Shown here piece by piece: positions 54,991-64,000 of a stretch of DNA of 64,000 nt. The translations under genes were made by a program, and so were the position numbers. Within the stretch, counting starts at the first letter, position 1; every line of letters begins with the position of its first letter. This stretch comes from Adiantum capillus-veneris (lineage: Eukaryota; Streptophyta; Polypodiopsida; Polypodiales; Pteridaceae). Location: contig CM043958.1 of assembly GCA_014529385.2 (NCBI GenBank), forward strand, positions 152,008,793 through 152,072,792, written 5' to 3'. Under the pieces are notes generated by a model. That model was not told the origin of the DNA and did no database searches. It saw nothing but the letters and a program-made list of their open reading frames with translations.

Positions 54991-56600
54991 ATGAGTTTCT
55001 TAGGAAGGAAAAACCCTTGTCATGTGATTGTCATTTCGTGGGATGCATATACGATGGAATTCAACATTCTTGGAATGTACATATGTACCACGGATCTCTC
55101 TATTATTAAGAATATGTCTATAAGATGCCTCCTTTCCAAAGGCCTCAATCACATACCCCCTCACCCACTTAATCCTCATATTTCTATAAAAGCACTTATT
55201 GAATGTCTGGCCGACTTGGTCAGTAAACTCCAATTGGAGTTATCAATTCAACATGAATTGAACAAAACTTTGGCGGCTGTGTTTGCCATGTTGGTTTCAC
55301 AACTCCCACATGATTGTTTATATACTGAGTCTACATGGCTCACCACTGATCTTTCCTTAGCCTTTCACAAACTTAAGTCAAAATGGTTCATTGTGGATTT
55401 AGATAAAGTGTCTAATATGACATTTGCCATTTGCAAAAATCTTGCCTTTGAAGCGGTTGGAAATCGACTCAAAGGTGGCGAGTTTTGCTACATTGAAAAA
55501 AACTTGGATATTATTATACAGAGAACATGTAAAAGTATGACTGAATTATGATTTCAGGTATTACAAAACACGTTACTGAAAGGCTCAATTTGGTATGTGA
55601 AGAGCTCAAAAACAAATCTGCTATTAAAAGAGAAGATGTAAGGCGCTTCTCAGGAGTGGACATCCAACCCTTTTGGTTGGTTGGTAACTCTGTTGAAGTC
55701 CTCTTGAACCTTCCATCTGCCGTTTATTCAGTATATACAACTGATATTAGCCAATGCTACAAAAATATCCCTCTAGTAGGTGAATATGGTCTCATGAATG
55801 TATTGAATTGTCTCGACTTGGCCTTCTCTAATAAAGCCAAGGAAGGGTTCTCTAGCTTCTTGTTTGTTGTTAAGTCATCTAGTTAGGTTAAAAAAGTGAA
55901 CAAGTCTTTCCCTCTTCATATGAATCGTATTCAGTTTCAAATAGTCATTCAATGGGTTCTGAACCACTGTTATATCTTACTTGGTAATAACTGCTTTCAT
56001 CAAACGTGTGGCATTCCTATGGGATTCTCTTGTTCTTCTGCTATGTGTAACCTTTATTTACTATATTTTGAATATAAATGGATTATTAGGTAAACTTTCC
56101 AAGCAAAAGGGCTATCTCTGCTTATACAGTGTAATCACACCTTTAGATCTATGGATGACATATTAAGTATCAATAACCCTAACTTTGCCCAACAGGTGGT
56201 GGATATCTATCCTTCTTGTCTAGCGATTCAACCCACCATTTTAGAACAAGAAATTGTCAATGGTATCACCTTCACTAAACGTACTAACTATCTGTCTATT
56301 AAACTGAATATTGATACTTCCTCTGAGGGTAGCTTCTCTACTAGGTTTTTTTGGAAACGGGATCACCTTAAGCTTACTGCTAATGAATTTTTAATGAAAA
56401 AAAGCACCAGACCTTTCAAAATTGCTCTACATACTTGTTTAAGTATTCTACATTTAATTATTTTACTCCTCCTCTAATGTATTTTCAACCCTAGAAGAAA
56501 CTGGGGTTCTTATTAGGAAACTTCAAGCTAAAGGTTTCCATAGAAGAGTTTTGATTTCTACCATAATGGCTGCTCTGGGTAAAAAAGAATAGCATTGTGC
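54991..56600 (+). pseudogene. Penelope-like reverse transcriptase
   Basis: Copies element RNA in relatives. N-terminal segment (54,991-55,551): SIRCLLSKGLNHIPPHPLNP, matching the LSKGLxFxPxP signature of Penelope-like RTs, then KWFIVDLDKVSNMTFAICKN (the xDK region). Palm: AVYSVYTTDISQCYKNIPL (motif A, Asp present; 55,720-55,780), CGIPMGFSCSSAMCNLYLLY (motif B; ~56,010-56,070), FRSMDDILSINN (motif C, both Asp present; ~56,145), then NGITFTKRTNYLSIKLNID. Frame 55,548-56,477 is continuous apart from TAG at 55,884-55,886 and TAA at 56,091-56,093. A shift near 55,550 joins it to the N-terminal part. Telomerase-like relatives are excluded by the LSKGL motif. No EN domain follows; the coding signal ends near 56,600. 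Confidence 0.78.
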
Positions 56601-56710
56601 CAGGTTTGATGTTGTATTGCTTATTGTTTTACTGAGGAAGTAGGTCAATATCTAATGAGCCTACTAAACTCATTAGTTATGGTGCCTGGATAAGGGTGGG
56701 GGCGCGCACG

Positions 56711-56712
56711 CA

Positions 56713-56762
<50 letters not shown>
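56711..56762. repeat. (AC)n at the ORF/pseudo-LTR 2 boundary
   Basis: CACACCCACACAC tract directly preceding the second pseudo-LTR. Confidence 0.95.
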
Positions 56763-56765
<3 letters not shown>

Positions 56766-57095
56766 TGCTATTTATACTATGTAGTTTAACTCCTTATGGT
56801 ATATAGGAGTAGCTTGTTGCCACTTTCTAGGTATAATTAATTGGGGACTAGTCTTAGTAACTTGTATTGGCCTGGGAAATATCTTGTGAAAAATGGTTTG
56901 AATTCACTAGGTGAAATTCTAAATGGGAATTTAATGGGTGGCTTCTTAATATATTGTACCTAACATTTTAGGATTAAAATGGGATAATGGGATTTTTGGG
57001 CGAGCTGGCCTGACTCTCTATACATTGTCCTCTTCTTCTTGATGACGCGGTGGCTCCCTCCTGGCGGCATCTACTCTACAACCTGCTCTCTCTTT

Positions 57096-57185
<90 letters not shown>

Positions 57186-57266
57186 CAGCGCTGATGGTTC
57201 TTCTTCCTCTTGAAGTCAGCCCTGCCATACTGCTATGGAAGGAATGTGGCTATTGGCATCGAACCC

Positions 57267-57273
57267 TATAAAA
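57267..57273 (+). promoter_or_regulatory. TATA box in pseudo-LTR 2
   Basis: TATAAAAGGTGAGCTT, conserved with copy 1. The following AAAGGTGAGC also looks like a splice donor. Confidence 0.5.
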
Positions 57274-57319
57274 GGTGAGCTTACATGCTCACTTAGCATT
57301 GGTACCTAAGTGCTTCTGT

Positions 57320-57397
<78 letters not shown>

Positions 57398-58079
57398 AGT
57401 GAAAGGTTGTCTATACCTTGAGATTGTGAGGGTTTTTCTTGTAAGAATGTGTATTGTTAGAGTGGTTGGCTCTATGGCAAAAGGCAAAGACAAGTAAGCT
57501 ATCGTGGAGTTGGCTTCTCTCACTCAATCTTAGGTGACTTAAGACAATGATATGGACTATTGTCCGAGCTGCTTGGTTGTGTTGTGATTCACATTTGATA
57601 TGGTAATAGAACTCATGCATGTTCTTGGCTATACTAAGTTGACGTATGATTGTTATGTAATGCTGACGATGGGCAACTTCTATTGACCCTTAGGTATCTT
57701 TGGCACTCGGTTTTTTTAATCCCTTTTGAGTTCAATGAAATCTTTCAACCTGTCTCATAGGGGTGTATATGAGCAGTGAAATACATTGAAAGGTTTTTTC
57801 AATGCAGGATAATGGTTGCCTTGTAATTTTTTTAGCTAAGAAAGTAATGATTGATGTTTTCTCTTACAACTTGGTAGATGATCCTATATTGTATGGTAGG
57901 TATTGGCTTACTTTGGGGGTTTAAGATAAGTGGCATGGTCTATTTTTTTTGGGGAAGCTACTACTGCGGTTATATTTCTTTGATGAGGTGTCTCTGAGAT
58001 TTGTTATTGAGCTTTCCTTTCTTGCTCAGATACGGTCTATGCCTATTGACCGTGGTGTGACAGATCTTTGGCAAAACTG

Positions 58080-58385
58080 CTCATGTGGTCGAATACGGTT
58101 GTGAATATGATTCAGAATGGTTGTGGCCAAATATGGTTGTGAAGGGTTGTGAAATGTGGCAAGTATAGTTGTGCATGGTACCTTATGGCTGCTCATGTGG
58201 CCGAATATGGTTGCTACATCTGAATACAGCTACTCATGTGGCCGATTGGTTGTGAATATGGTTAAGAATGGTTGTGACTGAATATGGTTGTGAATATGGT
58301 GTGAAGGGTTGTGAAATGTGGCTGAGTATGGTTGTGCATGGTACCTTATGGCTTCTCATGTGGCCGCATATGGTGGCTTATTGCA
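58080..58385. repeat. Minisatellite in pseudo-LTR 2
   Basis: Same ATGGTTGTG / GCTCATGTGGCC words as in copy 1, in a partly different order. Confidence 0.85.
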
Positions 58386-58590
58386 TCAATTTCATGTTAT
58401 TTAATGGGCATTGTCGGCACACTTCCTTGGCTTTTGGAACAACTGGGGGATTCTAGAATGTCCCACCTCTACATGTTTATGATTAAGGGGAATTGAGCCT
58501 TCATACTTACTATCTTTTATGTGTTTTTTTTACTCCATAAAGGAAGGTGTAGTACACACTTACTAACATCTCTTTGTGTTATAGGCACAT

Positions 58591-58782
58591 ATGAGCACTA
58601 TTACTGACCCAAAAAAATTAGCAGTAATTAATGCCAAACTCTCTAAAGTTAAGAAACATGTATATGTGGCCCACTTTGGGGCTAAAAAGCCTCATAAAAC
58701 TCATCTGCAGCCTTATCTCATGAGAGCTTGGAAAGCAAAAGGGGCTCCACTTGGTTTCCCTCCTGCAACCCCTTGTAAATGA
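58591..58782 (+). CDS. 63-codon mini-ORF in pseudo-LTR 2
   Basis: Begins MSTITDPKKLAVINAKLSKV, includes KKHVYVAHFGAKKPHKTHLQ and ends GAPLGFPPATPCK. Highly basic. It is preceded by GTGTTATAG, a possible splice acceptor, about 1.3 kb after the TATA box and its donor-like GGTGAGC. In copy 1 (52,686-52,880) the same peptide is recognisable but frameshifted near a run of A after DPKK. Conservation of the reading in two copies suggests a short basic protein made by the element, perhaps a leader exon. No family is recognised. Confidence 0.45.
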   Translation: MSTITDPKKLAVINAKLSKVKKHVYVAHFGAKKPHKTHLQPYLMRAWKAKGAPLGFPPATPCK

Positions 58783-59153
58783 AACCATCTTTGAATATAT
58801 GTTATGGTTAGCTTTACCTTTCTTACTATTTGCCTTTGAAAGCAATCTAGTTGGGTGACATCTATAACATGTGGGATACCTATGCATCACCTACATATGG
58901 TGCCAACACTAACTATATGTTGTGTTGTTTCCATGGGTGCAGGTGAGATTACCTTCTCAGCTATGATTTTCAAAGTTCCTTGGCTTGAAGATGAAAAACT
59001 TATATATCTTTAGGCTCTTCCTTCTCTTGTACTTATGTATAAAGACAGTTCTGTACCAAGAATGGAATTATACCACCTCTTCATTGACATAGTTTCTAGT
59101 GTCTTTTGTAATTTGAAAGGATTCTTTGGTGTATATGTTATATTGTTATTGGA

Positions 59154-59154
<1 letters not shown>

Positions 59155-59189
<35 letters not shown>

Positions 59190-59255
59190 ACGCACACGCA
59201 CACGTGCCGTGCACGTGCACGTGCACGCGCGCGCGCATGCACACACACACACACA
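59155..59255. repeat. (CA)n/(CACG)n compound microsatellite
   Basis: CA tract changing to CACACG and GCGCGC words, then back to CA. It marks the right edge of the Penelope-like element. Confidence 0.95.
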
Positions 59256-60065
59256 TCAATTTATGAGAAAATGATTTTCCGTTTCTTATCATCTCCAAAA
59301 AATAGAGATTAAGAGATCTAGTTGAAAAATATTCCCACAATTGGAAGTATCCAAAAAAGTGAACTAAATTGATCTTATTAATGAGCAAAAAATACTTAAT
59401 TGCTCTCTCAAGAACGTGTAAATGTTTGCATTAATGCAATTTCATCTTCTTAATCAATCTCTTGTGGGTGATAGTTCTAAACTCCTACATATCCCATCAT
59501 AAATTGGCTTCAAAAAAGAGGGAAATTATGCAATGTAGTTTAATTATGTAGATGCAAAGGGGTGTTCAATTAGCAATTGCAATGGCCAAGAAGATTGATC
59601 AATGAAATCTAGCATAGAGAATTCTTAGGATCTAATTAGATTAAGAAGTGCTAATATAGCTAATGGCTTTGATACCAAATGAAGCTATGGTGGGTACATT
59701 AGTGATTTTTCATAGCTCATACATAGTTAACATAGAGATAATCTAGTGGCTCATTAAGAGCTCAATATACAAAGAAGATGGTTGCAAAAATAGACTTGAT
59801 TTACGATGTAAAAAGTTGTACAACAAATGTCTATTTTGTGAAGCTAGATACGATCTCTAGGTAAGCACAAAGTGAGATCATAATATTTTTATCTGCCACA
59901 TGCAATGTTGACTAGGATTCATATATCTTTCACATGGGTTTTTCACACATGGCTAGGATGATGATGTGGAGAGAAGGCTCACACACGAGTTGAAGGTGCA
60001 ACAAAGTTCACACCATATTATCATTACATTGAATAGCTTTGGAGACACCAGTTACTTGGCTGGAG
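59256..60065 (+). repeat. Block X, copy 1
   Basis: Starts ATCAATTTATGAGAAAATGA and contains GAAGCTATGGTGGGTACATT and GATACGATCTCTAGGTAAGC, ending GGAGATTTGTGCTCATCAAC. Copies follow at about 61,957 and 63,239. No gene. Confidence 0.85.
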
Positions 60066-60758
60066 ATTTGTGCTCATCAACAATAATTACCAAAGCATAA
60101 AAATGGATTATAACCCAAGGTAGCCTCAACATGAGGCAAAGGATATGGAGGTCACTTTGAAAGAATACAATTTTGAGAGCAAGTAAATAAAAGGGAAAGA
60201 TAATGTAGTGGCAAACATCCTTAGTAAGAATTCCATTCTTGGGATTGTCTCCATGCCCAAAAAACCTCTAGCCAAATCCCATGGATGAATTCTTACAGTC
60301 AATCGTCCAAATTATGTCCTCAAAAAGATGTTCAAAAGAGGAGAAAAGGATTGTACATGAATATTATTATCACTCTTGGATACATGCTTACTTTACCGAC
60401 TTTAAATTTATCTTTTTAATCGCAAGGAGATAATGGAGTTTTATTTTCAATACAATCTTGAAATTCTAGGGTGATCCATGCATTGTATGCAGTGGTGCAA
60501 TCGTCATGATATTGCACAAATTTATCATGGAGTGAAGTGAACAAAACACCCAGCTTGCTTGTCTTTAGCTGCATATTGTATCAAGCTTTTCCTTGATTGT
60601 ACTCTTTGCCCTTATCTACCAGCTTAACAATAGACCACAACTCCTTTTGAATTAAGTAAACCTTTAGTTTTCTCTGCCAAGTGTGAAACCCTTCGCCGTT
60701 GAATTGTGGATATTTTTATCCCCCCCTACCCCCCCCGGATGATGGTGTTCCTTTTCAT

Positions 60759-60810
<52 letters not shown>

Positions 60811-61884
60811 CTTACCAATTTGATTGACACTGTCTTATTTTCATGTGCAAAATGTATCAAGCTAAAAGTATCACCATGTGTGATAGATATAGCATAAATT
60901 TTGAAAAATTCAAGAGAAACGAACTTATATTTTACAATGGTAAACACTTATTTGAAGCTCTTATTGCTTGATGTTCATAGTTTATGCCCTTCTTGGCTGC
61001 CATTAAGAATTCACGATCAAATATTTGATGGTTTAATCAATTGTAGCGTGGAAATGGGCGCTTGGACTAAGTGCTTATGTGTTCTTTTATGAGAAAGTGA
61101 AAAGTTAGCATTTTGAGAAAGAGGGCCTTGATGATAAATTTATAAAATCAAGCAAGGTGGAAAATTAGCCTTACCAAGTAGAAATGTGTCACTAGATGTA
61201 GTAATAGGAACAAGGATCAAACAGCATTTTCACTAGCTGATGTGGCAATAAGGACATAACATTTAAGAGATGGTCAGACATGGTAGGTGCAAGCTAGCCA
61301 TGGATTGCACATGGCATGCAGTATGAAAGAGATTGATTTTGTTGGGCAACTAGCAAGCAATCTAGTCAAAACAATTACGTGCATGTTGGGAGCTTCTTTG
61401 TTAATTGGTAGCATAAGTAATACATGGAGAGCTTGGACAGTGCTATATAGCTTGTGGAGCAAGAGTTGCAGTGCACAAAAAGAACGATTGGAGTGGGACC
61501 CAATGGCCAGAGCATCAGCTGTTGTGCGTGCTTATTGCCAAAAGTGAGGCCAAATATATACAAGGGGAGATAGTGCACATGCCAAAAGTTGATGCACTCA
61601 ATGAGGACTATGGTGGAGCCCAAGTTAGACATCAAAACTTCCAAGTTAAATATGAGCGAGCAACTTGGGTAAGGCTGCATGGCAATGGCTGATAAATCAA
61701 GAGTGTCAAGCTATTGAGAACCTGGGTGGAGTTAAAGAACACACACATGTATGTGTATGTGTGTCTGTGTGTGTATGCGTGTCTGAGTGATTGATTGATG
61801 AGGCTATGCTTTGACAAGATATGATTGTTTTTTAGCCAAATTTTTTTTCCTAAGAGTGGTCTCTCATCACCAAAGTGCCCAAGT

Positions 61885-61957
<73 letters not shown>
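60066..61957 (+). repeat. Long unit U, copy 2 with gypsy RNase H fragment
   Basis: Direct copy of 49,073-50,943: RNase H scrap at about 60,080-60,330 (now with a stop in the SKYIKG region), C-rich run near 60,720, (AG)n at 60,761-60,808, TG-rich DNA near 61,750 and a terminal (CA)n at 61,886-61,957. Confidence 0.88.
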
Positions 61958-61960
<3 letters not shown>

Positions 61961-62489
61961 CAATGTATGAGAAAATGATTTTTAGTTCAATTCATCTTCA
62001 ATAACTAGAGATTAAAAATTGACTGAAAGCTATTCTAAAGGGCTAACACACACACAATCAGTAATTGAAACAAATATTTTTGTTTTCTAATGCAATCAAG
62101 CAAAATCCACCCCAAAATTGAAAGTATCCAAAAAAGTGAACAAAATTGATCTTATTAATTAGCAAAAAATACTTAATTTCTCTCTCAAGAACGTGTAAAT
62201 GTGTGCAATTAATGCAATTTCATCTTCTTAATCAATCTTTTGTGGGTGATGGTTCTAAACTCCTACATATCCCATCATAAACTTTCTTCAAAAGAGGGAA
62301 TTATGCAATGTAGTTTAATTATGTAGATGCAAAGGGGTGTTGAATTAGCAGTGGGAATGGCCAAGAAGATTTGTTAATGAAATCTAGCATAGAGAATTCT
62401 TAGGATCTAATTAGATTAAGAAGTGAAAATCTAGTTAATGGCGTTGATAGCAAATGAAGCTATGGTGGGTACATTAGTGATTTTTCATA
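61958..62489 (+). repeat. Block X, copy 2 (partial)
   Basis: ATCAATGTATGAGAAAATGA onward matches block X up to GTACATTAGTGATTTTTCAT, where the orientation flips. Confidence 0.85.
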
Positions 62490-62965
62490 ACAAATCTCTA
62501 GCCAAGTAACCGGTGTCTCCAAAGCTATTCAAGGTAATGATAATAGGGTGTGAGCTTTGTTGCACCTTCAACTCATGTGTGAACCTTCTCTGCATATCAT
62601 CATCCTAACCATGTGTGAAAAACCCATGTGAAAGATATATGAATCCTAGTCAAATCCCATGTGGCAGACAGATAAGAATATTATGATCTCACTTTGTGCT
62701 TACCTAGAGATCGTATCTGGATCTACAAAATAGACATTTGTTGTACAACTTTTTGCATCATAAATCAAGTCTATTCTTGCAACCATCTTCTTTGTATATT
62801 GATCTCTCAATGAGTCACTATATTATCTCTACATTAACTGTGTAAGTTATGAAAAATCACTAATGTACCCACCATAGCTTTATTTGGTATCAAAGCCATT
62901 AACTAGATTAGCACTTCTTAATCTAATTAGATCCGAAGAATTCTCTATGCTAGATTTCATTGACA
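62378..62965. repeat. Foldback formed by inverted block X
   Basis: The forward arm 62,378-62,489 (TCTAGCATAGAGAATTCTTA ... GATTTTTCATAA) is found again in reverse complement at 62,848-62,965. The ~360 bp between is the reverse complement of 59,720-60,060 (CAAGTAACCGGTGTCTCC matches GGAGACACCAGTTACTTG). Confidence 0.85.
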
Positions 62966-63238
62966 TGTTAGACAGCAAAACTTCCAAGTTAAATTGGAGC
63001 GAGTAACTTGGGCAAGGCTGCATAACAATGGCTAGTAAATCAAGAGTGTCAATCTATTGACAACTTGGGTGGAGTGAAAGAAAACACATATGTGTGTGTT
63101 TGCGTGTGTGCCTGAATGATTGATTGATGAGGCTATGCTTTGACAGGATATGGTTGTCTTTTAGCCCTAATTTTTTTTCTTAAGAGTGGACTTCTATCAC
63201 TTAAGTGCCCAAGTGCACACACACACACACACACACAT
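62966..63238 (+). repeat. Partial unit U, copy 3
   Basis: GTTAGACAGCAAAACTTCCA ... CTTGGG corresponds to 50,630-50,740, followed by a short TG segment and (CA)n at 63,218-63,238. Confidence 0.75.
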
Positions 63239-64000
63239 CAATGTACGAGAAAATGATTTTTAGTTCCAATCATCTCCAAAAACTAGAGATGAAGAAATCA
63301 GTTGAAATTTATTACAAAGGGCTAAACGCACACACAATCAATAATTGAAACAAAGGTTTTTGTTTTATTAATGCAATCAAGAAAAATCCACACCAAAATT
63401 AGAGGTATCTAAAAATTTGAACAAAATTGATCTTATAAATGAGCAAAAAATATTTAATTTCTCTCTCAAGAACCTGTAAATGTGAGCAATTAATTCACTT
63501 TCATCTTCTTAATCAATCTTATTAAGAAGACTTAATTTATATGCAAAAAGTTGTACAAAAAATGTCTGTTTTGTAGAGCTAGATACGATCTCTAGGTAAG
63601 CACAACGTGAGATCATAATATTCTTATCTTTCAGATGGGATGTTGATTAGGATTCATATATCTTTCATGTGGGTTTTTCACACATGGCTAGGATGATAAA
63701 GTGGAGAGAAGGTTAACGCATGCGTTGAAGGTGCAACAAATCTCACACCCTATTACCATTACCTTGAATAGCTTTTGAAGACACCGGTTACTTGGTTGGA
63801 GATTTGTGCTCATCAACAATGATCACCAACGCATAAAAATGGATTATAACCCAAGGTAACCTCAACATGAGTCAAAGGATATGGAGGTCACTTTGCAAGA
63901 ATACAATTTGGAGAGAAAGTAAATAAAAGGAGAAGATAATGTAGTGGCAAACATCCTAAGTAGGAAATCTGTTCTTGGCATTGTCTCTATGCCAAGCAAA
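63239..64000 (+). repeat. Block X copy 3 and RNase H fragment copy 3, cut by window end
   Basis: ATCAATGTACGAGAAAATGA begins the block. The third RNase H scrap starts at about 63,816 (AACAATGATCACCAACGC) and runs off the window. Confidence 0.82.

Larger units (their letters stand above)
50944..59155 (+). mobile_element. Penelope-like retroelement with ~2.3 kb direct pseudo-LTRs
   Basis: A broken RT-coding region (53.3-56.6 kb) sits between two direct copies of a ~2.3 kb sequence (50,944-53,222 and 56,761-59,155). RT motifs are of Penelope type (see the RT entry). In Penelope-like elements such flanking copies (pLTRs) arise from tandem or partly truncated insertions, which fits here. Both outer edges and both inner edges of the repeats are (CA)n tracts. 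The outer sequence on the left (unit U) and right (block X) is contiguous elsewhere in the array (61.88-61.96 kb), so this element interrupts a (CA)n. No GIY-YIG endonuclease was recognised. Stops and shifts make it inactive. Confidence 0.78.
56761..59155 (+). repeat. PLE pseudo-LTR, copy 2
   Basis: Direct copy of 50,944-53,222. Differences include (GT)n at 57,090-57,181 in place of (CT)n, an extra (GT)n at 57,319-57,394, and about 30 extra bases (TTTGAAAGGATTCTTTGGTG) near the right end. Confidence 0.85.

Noticed and set aside
50944-59155. Hammerhead ribozyme in the pseudo-LTRs
   Set aside because: I looked for the CTGATGA ... GAAA core in both copies and found no conserved match; a proper structural search could still find a divergent one.
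59256-60065. Block X as a host gene exon
   Set aside because: No frame stays open, and its copies carry indels in random positions.

Overview
The window looks like nuclear DNA of a land plant. Genes are interrupted by short GT-AG introns, and Ty1/copia and Ty3/gypsy retrotransposons of plant type are abundant, as are long dinucleotide microsatellites and minisatellites. Nothing resembles an operon. A fern, lycophyte or bryophyte is plausible because of a Penelope-like element and an unusual Mutator family, but the sequence alone does not fix the lineage. I see no ordinary host gene that I can name; almost everything identifiable is mobile DNA.

Region 1-8.07 kb holds a copia RT scrap, several short tandem arrays and dispersed LTR-like scraps, with no convincing gene. 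Region 8.08-18.74 kb is the most striking object: a complete-looking 10.66 kb Mutator-like (MULE) DNA transposon with 69 bp terminal inverted repeats (77 percent identical, ungapped) and a perfect 9 bp target duplication (ATTTCTGAA). On its minus strand lies a decayed transposase (WRKY/GCM1-like zinc finger, DDE core, AT-hook, Cys-rich module, SWIM finger), followed by a small unknown ORF. On its plus strand, divergent from the transposase across a GC-rich array full of CACGTGG, lies an 11-exon gene that joins a ParB-like domain to a class-beta (N4-cytosine/N6-adenine type) DNA methyltransferase domain. A transposon carrying its own bacterial-type DNA methyltransferase is the main discovery candidate here. 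Both genes now carry stops and frameshifts, so this copy is probably dead.

Region 18.9-22.9 kb is a decayed copia element on the minus strand, and 26.7-31.3 kb is a better copy of the same family on the plus strand with several separate lesions. Region 32.2-34.0 kb holds a coiled-coil ORF1-like gene beside GGCGAGC-rich DNA resembling the MULE ends. Region 34.6-35.7 kb holds an unassigned ORF whose N-terminal part is duplicated. Region 35.8-42.2 kb is mostly repeats, including two tandem foldbacks. Region 42.2-48.6 kb is a decayed Ty3/gypsy polyprotein on the minus strand.

Region 49-64 kb is a tandem array of roughly 2.7 kb units, each with a gypsy RNase H scrap and (CA)n tracts. One (CA)n tract is interrupted by an 8.2 kb Penelope-like retroelement (50.94-59.16 kb) whose RT region is flanked by two direct ~2.3 kb copies (pseudo-LTRs), each with a TATA box, a minisatellite and a 63-codon mini-ORF or its frameshifted relic. 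All coordinates and splice sites come from reading the sequence by eye.
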